From Luteimicrobium xylanilyticum (GTDB lineage Bacteria > Actinomycetota > Actinomycetes > Actinomycetales > Cellulomonadaceae), in assembly GCF_009429125.1 (NCBI RefSeq), contig NZ_CP045529.1, positions 2,914,001 to 2,978,000 of the forward strand: a DNA stretch of 64,000 nucleotides, in the 5' to 3' direction. A model generated the notes under the pieces. That model did no database searches. It was not told where the DNA came from and saw only the letters and a list, made by a program, of their open reading frames with translations. This document shows positions 8,334 through 16,427 of this stretch, one piece after another. Position 1 is the first letter of the stretch; every line of letters begins with the position of its first letter. The translations under genes and the position numbers were made by a program.

Positions 8334-11120
8334 TCATGGGGCCGGAAGCGCCGCCGACGGTGCTGTCGCAGAGGCGGACAAGTCCGCACAGGCGTCGTCC
8401 CGGTTCTGGTTAGCCGGGTCGCCCCGCAATACGGCCTCCAAGTGTTCCATAGCGGTCGCGGCATACGCAGCGTAGTCAAAGACCGATGCCGAGACTTGAC
8501 CGTCAAGAAACGCACGTAGACCCTCAGCAAGTGCCTCCGGCGTCGGATCAGTGACCAGTCCATTCCCGCCATAGAGCGCCCCATCTACCGTGTAGAAGCG
8601 AGTCGTCACAATAGGCAGCCCGAGTAGCTGTGCTTCGAGAAGCACCATCGGCTGACCTTCATATCTGCTAGACATCACGAAGCAGTCCGCCTTCGCCATG
8701 AGCCGAACGGCGTCGGGTTGATACCCTGCAAACACTACGCCGCGCTGCAGCCCGAGTCTGCGTACGAGCTTCTCCAGTTTGTGCCTTTGGGGGCCATCGC
8801 CAACAATCACGAGGCGCGCGCTTCGACCCTCCACCTCCAATATGGACATCGCACGGATCAGCCGCGAGAGAGCCTTCTCCGGTGAAAGTCTGCCAGCAAA
8901 GAGAAACGTGGGTCGGCGATCCGCCGCAGGAAATGCCGATCTGTCAGCCGAGTACTGATCAATCGCCGTCCGAAGTTCGGCCAGGTCCAAGCCACTTGCA
9001 ATGTCAGAGATTTCGAGTTGCGGGCCGAGCACCAGTTCCCGCATTCCCCCCCGAAGATTCAAACCTGCACCTCTAACCTGCGCCTCGATCTGCTTAACAG
9101 GTAGCAGGTTCTCTACATAACGGAACTTCCCGCGTGGCGCGTATCTTTCCAGACGCTTTCGATTGCGTCGCATTAGTCGCTCGCTCACCGATACGAGGGC
9201 ATCGAACCCATCGTAAAGCGCGAAGGTTGCGCGCAGATTTCTCAAGTGTGGCCACTCGCCATCCACAAATCGGCGCGAGTCCGCGTCTAGATCGTTATGC
9301 TGCCAAATAGCGTGGCGTCGCGCCGGCACCGACCGAAGAAGCGCGGCGAAGAACGGTGAATAGCCACTAAAATCGACTACGGCATCAAATCGCGCATCAC
9401 CGAAACAGCGTCGCGCCTCGCGCGCGAATAGCTCAAGGAAGGTATTTCGCACCCGCCTGCTGCTGGTCGGGCCATCCTGGATAAAGGCTGCCCTCGCCTG
9501 GGCCTCACGCGGAGTCTGGACCTGGCGCCCCACGCGGTGAAGGACGCGACACCGAGGGTCGATCCGCCCGATCATGTTGGGGTCACCGCCGGGTCCCACG
9601 TAGACCGTTACGTCGTACTCCGAGTAGTTGATTGCGTTCAGAAGCGCGACGGCCGAACTGGTAATCCCGTTCGCACTCATCCCGCCCGGATAGAGGAGTA
9701 TTCGTCGCTTCTTGACGCTGGTGCGCCTCTCCTCCAGGTCCGTCTCGCCGACAACACCTGCAAATACCTGATCAATAACACGAGCGGTCGCGCCGCCGTC
9801 CTCCTTGGATGCGAATCGCTTTCGCCACTCACGCCGGGTCGTCCGGCGCTGGTCGCCGGTCAACGCCGCGCGTACATCGTCGATTAACTTCGCAGGCGTC
9901 TCCGAAAGTGGACCAGGCCACTTCTCCTTTGGGAGATAGAGCCCTCTCCGCTGCGTATATTCCGTGAGGTCTTTGGCAAAGAAGCAAATCGGCCGATCAA
10001 GAGGAAGGAAATCGAAGAAAATGCTCGAGTAGTCAGTAACCAAAATATCGGTTGCGGCAAGAAGTTCGTTCGTGCCGATCTCAAGCGGAACCAAGAAGCC
10101 GCTCAGCCGTTCGTCCGTCGCTGCCCGACCGTACACAAACTGATGCAGTCGCAGCAGGACCACGACCGGGCCCGAGTCAGCAAGCCCCTCGCTCGCCATC
10201 CGCACGATCTCCGCAAGATCCTCGAGGTCGTCCTCCGGATTGCTGAGGTCGTCCCCCTTCCAGGTGGGTGCATAGAGGACGATGCGCTTGCCCTGGACCT
10301 CCAGACCCGCCGACTCGAGTCGCGCTCGCGCCCGGTCCGCCGCGCCCTCCCGAAGGCTAACGTCGACCCGTGGATATCCGAGCTCAAGGATGGCGCCGTC
10401 ATAGATCCCCTCAAGGCGGAACGCGTTGCTATACATGGTTTCCGTCGTATAGCGGTTCGGGGAGAGGAGATAGTCTGCCGCGAGCGCATTGCGCACAACG
10501 TTTCCAGCGCTCCGCGGTCCTGCGGGCGTGTCATATAGCATCTTCTTAAGAGGCGTACCGTGCCACGTATTTAGATAGACCTGATTATCCCGTTTTGTAA
10601 ATTCGCTCGGGAAGGTCGAGTTGTTGACAAGATACTTTGCGCGGTGGAGGGCAGTGAAATACTCCTCCGAGCGATAACTGACGACCCGGACCCGCGCATT
10701 TGAGGCGAATTCACGTTCGAATGATGAGTCGCCGGACGGATCCTTGAGCGCCCAAATATGCGTGAATCCTTCAAAGCGTGGATCTGCAAGTATCCCTCGG
10801 AAAATCGCCTCGGGATTGCAGCCTACGGTGGTCGCATGGTAGGCCTCGTACAAAACGGTGTTGTCCCAAAGGGGCGCCTTCAATGCGTCGACGATGACCG
10901 AGCCGCGGCGAAGGTGCTCCTGGTCGGATTCTACGCGCGAATCCGATTCGCGGTCCGCGCGTATCCTTGCTTCCCGCTCGCGGGCCGCCCGCAGTTTGGT
11001 GATTTCGCGCTCGAACTCCATGCGACGAATCCGGGCACCCGCTTCGGACCGGACGCCAGCGGGTAGCAACTTTGCGGCCTTCTTGGCGCCGACTTGCGCG
11101 GCCTTGGACACGGACGCCAT
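8334..11120 (-). CDS. Fusion of TagF-like polyol-phosphotransferase and family 4 glycosyltransferase
   Basis: The 928-residue protein has two enzymes in one chain. Residues about 80-430 are a CDP-glycerol glycerophosphotransferase: YLVNNSTFP, NTWHGTPLKKMLYD, LYAPTWKGDD, LLRLHQF and TDYSSIFFDFLPLDRP are family landmarks. From about 450 a GT-B glycosyltransferase follows (RRILLYPGGMSANGITSSAV), with FLFAGRLSPEKALSRLIRAM and the nucleotide-sugar motif SSRYEGQPMVLLEAQLLGLP near 830. A basic, charged N-terminus (residues 1-60) may be a coiled membrane-binding segment. Similar fusions occur in actinobacterial teichoic acid clusters and would couple chain extension with glycosylation; that coupling is inferred here. 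The gene is AT-richer than its surroundings, like its downstream neighbour. The ATG at 11120 lacks a strong Shine-Dalgarno sequence. Confidence 0.83.
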   Translation of the reverse strand: MASVSKAAQVGAKKAAKLLPAGVRSEAGARIRRMEFEREITKLRAAREREARIRADRESDSRVESDQEHLRRGSVIVDALKAPLWDNTVLYEAYHATTVGCNPEAIFRGILADPRFEGFTHIWALKDPSGDSSFEREFASNARVRVVSYRSEEYFTALHRAKYLVNNSTFPSEFTKRDNQVYLNTWHGTPLKKMLYDTPAGPRSAGNVVRNALAADYLLSPNRYTTETMYSNAFRLEGIYDGAILELGYPRVDVSLREGAADRARARLESAGLEVQGKRIVLYAPTWKGDDLSNPEDDLEDLAEIVRMASEGLADSGPVVVLLRLHQFVYGRAATDERLSGFLVPLEIGTNELLAATDILVTDYSSIFFDFLPLDRPICFFAKDLTEYTQRRGLYLPKEKWPGPLSETPAKLIDDVRAALTGDQRRTTRREWRKRFASKEDGGATARVIDQVFAGVVGETDLEERRTSVKKRRILLYPGGMSANGITSSAVALLNAINYSEYDVTVYVGPGGDPNMIGRIDPRCRVLHRVGRQVQTPREAQARAAFIQDGPTSSRRVRNTFLELFAREARRCFGDARFDAVVDFSGYSPFFAALLRSVPARRHAIWQHNDLDADSRRFVDGEWPHLRNLRATFALYDGFDALVSVSERLMRRNRKRLERYAPRGKFRYVENLLPVKQIEAQVRGAGLNLRGGMRELVLGPQLEISDIASGLDLAELRTAIDQYSADRSAFPAADRRPTFLFAGRLSPEKALSRLIRAMSILEVEGRSARLVIVGDGPQRHKLEKLVRRLGLQRGVVFAGYQPDAVRLMAKADCFVMSSRYEGQPMVLLEAQLLGLPIVTTRFYTVDGALYGGNGLVTDPTPEALAEGLRAFLDGQVSASVFDYAAYAATAMEHLEAVLRGDPANQNRDDACADLSASATAPSAALPAP

Positions 11121-11154
11121 CTATGACTACTCCTCTTTCAACAATTTCAGATTG

Positions 11155-11847
11155 CTAAACGTATTGGTTCGCCCTTTCAAGGTCCTCCTGGAAGTCCACT
11201 TCGACCGCGTACAGGTCCGAGATGTCAACTGGGAGAACCTTGAAGCCGTCCTTCTCGATCGCGAGCTCCATGCCACGCTCGAAGTAGTCCTGCTCGTCCG
11301 CCTCCTCGAGACGGGCGATCAAGTTTGCCTTGTCCGCAGGCGCCACATAGTTGATTCCCACCGACTCACCGAGCCCACCCTTGACGATCTTCGAGAGTTC
11401 AAGTACGTGGCCGTCGTCGTCGACGGTGTACTTGACCTCCTCGTCGCCGACGGACGAGGTGTTGACGCACGCGAACGACTGACCCTTCTCGACGAGCGGC
11501 TGCACACGGCGCAGCACCTCGGGGTCGAAGACGACGTCTCCGTTCATCCAGAGCACCCCCCGCTCGCCGGTGACCCGGAGCGCCTTGAGCAGACTCTTGG
11601 AGGTGTTGGTGACGTCGTACTGCGGGTTGTAGGCGAAGGTCGCATCCGGGTTCGCCTCGAGGATCTGCTCCAGCTTGAAGCCCACCACCACGAGCACCTC
11701 GGACTCTCGTCCGAGTCCGTCACGGATGTTGCCCATCTGCTGGGCCATGATCGTCCGGCCATCCTTGAGCGGCGTCAGCGACTTCGGGAAGGGCCGACCC
11801 AACCGGGTTCCCATCCCGGCCGCCAAGATCACTACCTGCACCGACAT
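11155..11847 (-). CDS. LicC-like sugar/choline nucleotidyltransferase
   Basis: The 230-residue protein is a single nucleotidyltransferase domain: VVILAAGMGTRLGRPFPKSL (residues 5-24) is the NTP-binding signature with the conserved lysine, and WMNGDVVFD near 99 carries the metal-binding aspartate. Length and the C-terminal AVEVDFQEDLERAN resemble the LicC/phosphocholine cytidylyltransferase group, which activates small phosphorylated alcohols or sugars as CDP or UDP derivatives. No TagD-type CDP-glycerol synthase is visible in the window, so this enzyme is a candidate to make a CDP-activated precursor for the phosphotransferases beside it, but the substrate is unproved. It sits 18 bases downstream of the phosphotransferase gene ending at 11866 and 34 bases upstream of the fusion gene starting at 11120. 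Confidence 0.75.
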   Translation of the reverse strand: MSVQVVILAAGMGTRLGRPFPKSLTPLKDGRTIMAQQMGNIRDGLGRESEVLVVVGFKLEQILEANPDATFAYNPQYDVTNTSKSLLKALRVTGERGVLWMNGDVVFDPEVLRRVQPLVEKGQSFACVNTSSVGDEEVKYTVDDDGHVLELSKIVKGGLGESVGINYVAPADKANLIARLEEADEQDYFERGMELAIEKDGFKVLPVDISDLYAVEVDFQEDLERANQYV

Positions 11848-11865
11848 TCCGTCACCTCTGCTTAC

Positions 11866-13170
11866 TCAAGCGCCATGCGGCGCATTCTGCCTGTTCGACA
11901 CCGGCGACCGCGCCGCCCGCGCTTGCTCTCGGTCCGCAACGACCGTCACGCACGCCTCGACGAATCGTCTGGTCGCCGCGCCCGGCGACACGTCCCCGAG
12001 ATAGTAGCCTCTGAGTCCGGTCTGCTCCGACCGCCATGCGCCGTCCGCGACGAGCGACCGGATGGCGTCGCCTGCGCTCGCCGCATCGTCAGCAGTCAGC
12101 CCCGGTACCGCAGCACGCAGCGGCGTCTCGTGGAGGCGGACCTTGGGGTCATGCGGCACGGTCATGAGCTGTGGGCGTCCGGTGGCGAGCCAGTCCACCG
12201 CGACCCCCGAGACGTCACTGATCAGGACGTCGGCCGCAGCGAAAGAGACACCCAGATTGACGCCAGCATCCGTGCGGTGGGGGGCGCCGGCCCGCTGAAC
12301 GATCTCCCGGATAGAGCGGTCCGCTGCGGCGTGCTCCGGCGCACGCGCACCGGTGAGCGGATGCGGGCGATACACGACGTGGAAGCCGCCGTCGTCGAGC
12401 AGCGCCCGGACCAGGGCCTCGCCATGGCTCACCACGCTGCCGTAGCAGACGGAGGGCTGGGCGCCCTCCCACGTGGGCGCGTACAAGACCGTGATCGGCC
12501 CGTCGCCCGAAACCTCCCGTGGCACGACCTCCGAGGAGAGCGCCGTCGTGCGTTGTGCATCCACCTGCGGTCGCCCGACCACGAGGCAACGGACCTCCGC
12601 GTCGTACCCAACGAGCTCGCGGCCGATCCGGTCGACCGCCGCCTGTCCTGCCACAAAGGCGTAGTCGTAGCCCTTGAGCTGGTTGGACGCCGACACGGCC
12701 TTGTCACTGTCACCGTGGAGCAGCGAGACGTGCACGAGGCCGGCCAGCCGCAGGACTGTGAAGTTGGCGGGATTGTGGTTCACGTACAGCACGAGGCGCG
12801 GCGCACCCCGCTCGACGACCGCCTCGAACGTCGACGGCCGGGCGAGGACGAGCACCTTGAGATCGGGCGCCGCCGCGCGGACCGCCCGCGCCGTCCGCGA
12901 GTCCTGGAGGACGATGACAAGACCCAGGGAGTCGTCGACCGCGCGGAACGTCTCGAACCACTGCTCCAGCTGATAGAGGGCACCGGGCGGGTCTGCGAAG
13001 AACACCACGACCTGCTGAGAGAGGACGAGGTCAGTCGCCGCGTCGTCCTCTCCGAGCAGGTCTGGCTGACCGGAGGGAACGAGGCCCCAACGCCTCAGTC
13101 GACGCCAGACCATAGAACGCAGACCACCACGGCCTTGTCTCCTCGTCGTGCCCTGGCTCCCCTGCTGCAC
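11866..13170 (-). CDS. CDP-glycerol glycerophosphotransferase family protein
   Basis: This is the second member of the HG(D/E)SDK subfamily. Landmarks in order are LYVNHNPANF, SLLHGDSDKAVSASNQLKG, VVGRPQVDAQ, LYAPTWEGAQPS, VYRPHPLTGAR and ISDVSGVAVDWLATGRP. The basic N-terminus (MVWRRLRRW) could dock on the membrane. The longest frame begins at 13263, but aligning with the paralogue that starts at 32828 favours the GTG at 13170, preceded by AGGAG at a rather long 14 bases; the ATG at 13113 is a further alternative. It lies in the minus-strand run between the duplicated pyruvyltransferases and the LicC-like gene. Expected role: transfer of a polyol phosphate from a CDP donor to a growing wall polymer at the inner membrane face. 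Confidence 0.82.
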   Translation of the reverse strand: MQQGSQGTTRRQGRGGLRSMVWRRLRRWGLVPSGQPDLLGEDDAATDLVLSQQVVVFFADPPGALYQLEQWFETFRAVDDSLGLVIVLQDSRTARAVRAAAPDLKVLVLARPSTFEAVVERGAPRLVLYVNHNPANFTVLRLAGLVHVSLLHGDSDKAVSASNQLKGYDYAFVAGQAAVDRIGRELVGYDAEVRCLVVGRPQVDAQRTTALSSEVVPREVSGDGPITVLYAPTWEGAQPSVCYGSVVSHGEALVRALLDDGGFHVVYRPHPLTGARAPEHAAADRSIREIVQRAGAPHRTDAGVNLGVSFAAADVLISDVSGVAVDWLATGRPQLMTVPHDPKVRLHETPLRAAVPGLTADDAASAGDAIRSLVADGAWRSEQTGLRGYYLGDVSPGAATRRFVEACVTVVADREQARAARSPVSNRQNAPHGA

Positions 13171-13335
13171 AGCGATCGAAGATACTCCTGACTCGGTGGA
13201 CACAGGTCCAGCTGCTACGGGCGTTTCGCGGTCTCGGTGTGTTCCGGCCAGCTGCCACCCCACCGCCCACCCTGCCCCATCGAGACGAGCACGGGCACCG
13301 CACCGTCGGCCATCCTAACGTGCGAGCGTCCGCGG

Positions 13336-14661
13336 TCAGACCGCAGACCGCCTGAGTCGCCGCAGGCCCGCCGCCACCCGTCCAGGTCGGGGAGCAACGG
13401 CCTGCTGCATCCCGCTCACACGGGACTGATACGACTCGTAGGTCCGCCTGAGCTTCCGACGCACCTTGGCGCGGTACTGGGCCTGGCTCGTGCCCCCATA
13501 CCGCGGAAGACCGTCCTGCAGCTCGGCGAACGTGAACGCCACCCGCTCGCTGCCCGGCGCGAAGATCCCCTTGATCCCCGCGAACAACGTCTCGTAGACC
13601 GTCATCAAGAACGCCTCGTCCTTGACCACGCCCTCCACCATCGCCTTCTCCAAGGCCCCCACGACCTCGGTCGCGTTCCATCTGTCCGGCCCCAGCGCCC
13701 GGTCACCATGACCCACCGACTCGTAGAAATACGGCACCTTGAAGTTCCACGACAACCCCACCGACGGCACGCTGTACGCGAACGACGTGATGCTCGCATG
13801 CAACCGGTAGGCGATCACCCCGTCACACGCACTCAGCTCACCGATCAGTTCCTCCGGCGAGTTCACCGTCACCGCGACCTTGCTCAACGGGATCCCCTCA
13901 GCACGCACCAAAGCGTCCAAGAACACCTCGTCCGAGAAGTGACCCGTCGTGAACAACCGCACCTCATAGCCACGAGACTCCAGCAACGCCATCGTCTCCA
14001 ACCAGAACCTGCGCTGATCCGCCTCCGAGAACGCGATCCCGTTGTCCTTGAAAATCCCCGCCCGCGTCACCACCAGACCAACCCGCTTACGAGGTTCCTC
14101 GGGACCGGCGGCGGGCCGCTTACCGAACACGATGTCGGCGAGCACTGCCGGGTCGGCGACGTGCGCGACCGCGACATCCGTCCCCTCGACGTAACGGCGC
14201 GCCGACTCGACGTCGTCACGCGTGGTGATCTGACGTACGCACGACATCGCCAGCGCCTCCTTCAACGCCACCGACTTCGGGTTCGTCGGATCGAACGGCT
14301 CCACCCCGATGCTCGAGAACAGCACCGGCACCCCGTACTCCTGCGCCAGCTCGAGCGTCTTGATCGTGCGCAGGTAGAAGTTCTGGTACGTGTAGTTGAA
14401 CAGCGGCGCACCACCGAAGACCACCACATCAGCGCCAGAGATCGCCTTACGAGCAGACTCCAACAACGCCGGATCACCCGTGCTCATGTACTTCTTCGAG
14501 ATGATGCCCGCTGCACGGCTGGAGATCTCGAACCCGTCCGACGGGACATCGAGATTCTTCATGATCCCCTTGAGGATCGAGATCGCCGACGCCTCGATGA
14601 TCTGGTCGCCCACATTGTCGGAGTCCCTGTTCGTCAGCAACAGGATCCTGATCTTCGACAC
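13336..14661 (-). CDS. Polysaccharide pyruvyltransferase family protein, tandem copy 1
   Basis: The 441-residue protein carries the pyruvyltransferase fold (PF04230): LLLTNRDSDNVGDQIIEASA at the N-terminus, ADVVVFGGAPLFNYTYQNF near 83, and the C-terminal block CDGVIAYRLHASITSFAYSV. It is almost identical to the next gene upstream, differing in a shorter middle linker (FGKRPAAGPEEPRKRV), a few substitutions, and a different C-terminal tail that ends Arg-rich (RVAAGLRRLRRSAV). The GTG at 14661 is preceded by GGAG five to six bases upstream; the first of two adjacent GTGs (14664) is an alternative. The longer open frame to 15006 only overlaps the paralogue and is not real. Expected reaction: ketal-linked pyruvate added to a polymer sugar from phosphoenolpyruvate. 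Confidence 0.82.
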   Translation of the reverse strand: MSKIRILLLTNRDSDNVGDQIIEASAISILKGIMKNLDVPSDGFEISSRAAGIISKKYMSTGDPALLESARKAISGADVVVFGGAPLFNYTYQNFYLRTIKTLELAQEYGVPVLFSSIGVEPFDPTNPKSVALKEALAMSCVRQITTRDDVESARRYVEGTDVAVAHVADPAVLADIVFGKRPAAGPEEPRKRVGLVVTRAGIFKDNGIAFSEADQRRFWLETMALLESRGYEVRLFTTGHFSDEVFLDALVRAEGIPLSKVAVTVNSPEELIGELSACDGVIAYRLHASITSFAYSVPSVGLSWNFKVPYFYESVGHGDRALGPDRWNATEVVGALEKAMVEGVVKDEAFLMTVYETLFAGIKGIFAPGSERVAFTFAELQDGLPRYGGTSQAQYRAKVRRKLRRTYESYQSRVSGMQQAVAPRPGRVAAGLRRLRRSAV

Positions 14662-14674
14662 CACTTCTCCGTTC
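13472..14674 (-). repeat. Near-identical 1.2-kb tandem repeat, unit 1
   Basis: This stretch is nearly base-for-base the same as 14797-16146, apart from a 147-base length difference in the linker region (around 14093-14135 here) and scattered single changes such as the Asp/Glu codon at about 13687 versus 15008. The identity begins abruptly in the 3' coding end and runs through the Shine-Dalgarno sequence just before the GTG. Confidence 0.9.
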
Positions 14675-14693
14675 AGCCGCGACGAATCGTCCC

Positions 14694-16133
14694 TCAGACC
14701 GAGGCTGCCCGCTTCTTCGCCTCCGCCGCGATGTAGTACCGCGAGTACTTCTGGTAGTTCTCGTAGGTCCGGCGGAACTTGACACGCACCTTCTCCCGGT
14801 ACTGGGCCTGGCTCGTGCCCCCATACCGCGGAAGACCGTCCTGCAGCTCGGCGAACGTGAACGCCACCCGCTCGCTGCCCGGCGCGAAGATCCCCTTGAT
14901 CCCCGCGAACAACGTCTCGTAGACCGTCATCAAGAACGCCTCGTCCTTGACCACGCCCTCCACCATCGCCTTCTCCAAGGCCCCCACGACCTCGGTCGCG
15001 TTCCATCTCTCCGGCCCCAGCGCCCGGTCACCATGACCCACCGACTCGTAGAAATACGGCACCTTGAAGTTCCACGACAACCCCACCGACGGCACGCTGT
15101 ACGCGAACGACGTGATGCTCGCATGCAACCGGTAGGCGATCACCCCGTCACACGCACTCAGCTCACCGATCAGTTCCTCCGGCGAGTTCACCGTCACCGC
15201 GACCTTGCTCAACGGGATCCCCTCAGCACGCACCAAAGCGTCCAAGAACACCTCGTCCGAGAAGTGACCCGTCGTGAACAACCGCACCTCATAGCCACGA
15301 GACTCCAGCAACGCCATCGTCTCCAACCAGAACCTGCGCTGATCCGCCTCCGAGAACGCGATCCCGTTGTCCTTGAAAATCCCCGCCCGCGTCACCACCA
15401 GACCAACCCGCTTACGAGACTTCACATTTTGCTCCGCGGTTGCGGCATGCGGGCCTCCCCCCTTCGCCGGGGCGGTGGGCGTCGGCGGCGGCGTTAGCGT
15501 CGGCCGCCCGAGCCGTCGGTCGGCGAGCCGCCTGAGCCGAGCGACGAGTCCAGGGGCCGGCGCCGGGGCCTGTACCGGAGTTGGCGGCTTCTTACGAAAG
15601 ACCACGTCCGCGAGCACTGCCGGGTCGGCGACGTGCGCGACCGCGACATCGGTCCCCTCGACGTAACGGCGCGCCGACTCGACGTCGTCACGCGTGGTGA
15701 TCTGACGTACGCACGACATCGCCAGCGCCTCCTTCAACGCCACCGACTTCGGGTTCGTCGGATCGAACGGCTCCACCCCGATGCTCGAGAACAGCACCGG
15801 CACCCCGTACTCCTGCGCCAGCTCGAGCGTCTTGATCGTGCGCAGGTAGAAGTTCTGGTACGTGTAGTTGAACAGCGGCGCACCACCGAAGACCACCACA
15901 TCAGCGCCAGAGATCGCCTTACGAGCAGACTCCAACAACGCCGGATCACCCGTGCTCATGTACTTCTTCGAGATGATGCCCGCTGCACGGCTGGAGATCT
16001 CGAACCCGTCCGACGGGACATCGAGATTCTTCATGATCCCCTTGAGGATCGAGATCGCCGACGCCTCGATGATCTGGTCGCCCACATTGTCGGAGTCCCT
16101 GTTCGTCAGCAACAGGATCCTGATCTTCGACAC
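14694..16133 (-). CDS. Polysaccharide pyruvyltransferase family protein, tandem copy 2 with proline-rich linker
   Basis: First gene of the six-gene minus-strand run, and the near-twin of the gene starting at 14661. The catalytic regions are almost identical, but between about residues 200 and 262 this copy carries an extra 49-residue linker rich in Pro, Ala, Gly and Arg (PPTPVQAPAPAPGLVARLRR, later LTPPPTPTAPAKGGG). Its C-terminus is also distinct (RYYIAAEAKKRAASV). The GTG at 16133 has GGAG just upstream, as in copy 1. A linker of this type commonly separates lobes or recruits a partner, but nothing here proves that. It is divergent from the TarL-like gene at 16428 across about 290 bases that should hold both promoters; no strong -35/-10 pair was recognised there. 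Confidence 0.82.
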   Translation of the reverse strand: MSKIRILLLTNRDSDNVGDQIIEASAISILKGIMKNLDVPSDGFEISSRAAGIISKKYMSTGDPALLESARKAISGADVVVFGGAPLFNYTYQNFYLRTIKTLELAQEYGVPVLFSSIGVEPFDPTNPKSVALKEALAMSCVRQITTRDDVESARRYVEGTDVAVAHVADPAVLADVVFRKKPPTPVQAPAPAPGLVARLRRLADRRLGRPTLTPPPTPTAPAKGGGPHAATAEQNVKSRKRVGLVVTRAGIFKDNGIAFSEADQRRFWLETMALLESRGYEVRLFTTGHFSDEVFLDALVRAEGIPLSKVAVTVNSPEELIGELSACDGVIAYRLHASITSFAYSVPSVGLSWNFKVPYFYESVGHGDRALGPERWNATEVVGALEKAMVEGVVKDEAFLMTVYETLFAGIKGIFAPGSERVAFTFAELQDGLPRYGGTSQAQYREKVRVKFRRTYENYQKYSRYYIAAEAKKRAASV

Positions 16134-16146
16134 CACTTCTCCGTTT
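14797..16146 (-). repeat. Near-identical 1.2-kb tandem repeat, unit 2
   Basis: Partner of 13472-14674, in the same direction. The offset between units is 1325 bases in the 3' part and 1472 bases in the 5' part because of the 147-base (49-codon) in-frame linker difference near 15420-15600. Confidence 0.9.
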
Positions 16147-16427
16147 CGCCGCGACCCCGGGGCCGAAGCCGCCGAGGGAGAGCCACCCGGCCCGTACACA
16201 CGGACCTCGGGGGGGCTCACGCTACAGGGTGCGAACGCACGCACACCATCGGCTGTCGGAGGCGCTCGGCGCGCGCCCCGAGGGGGTCCTGACGGCCGGC
16301 CCGAATCCAGATGCTTGGCACCACGCCTGCGCTGGTCTGGCAGAATGGCCCGGCCGGATCACCGGAGATTCCCGCAGTCTGCGCGGGCGCCATCCGGTCT
16401 CCAGGAGGTCGTCGAGAGAGGAAGCCC

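Noticed and set aside
10858-13191. 777-codon plus-strand frame opposite the phosphotransferase and LicC-like genes
   Set aside because: Low-complexity shadow of the minus-strand genes, with no start signal or motif.
14662-15006. N-terminal extension of pyruvyltransferase copy 1
   Set aside because: The extra 115 codons are the 3' end of copy 2 read in another frame; the same shadow peptide appears at 13031-13681 because the DNA is duplicated.
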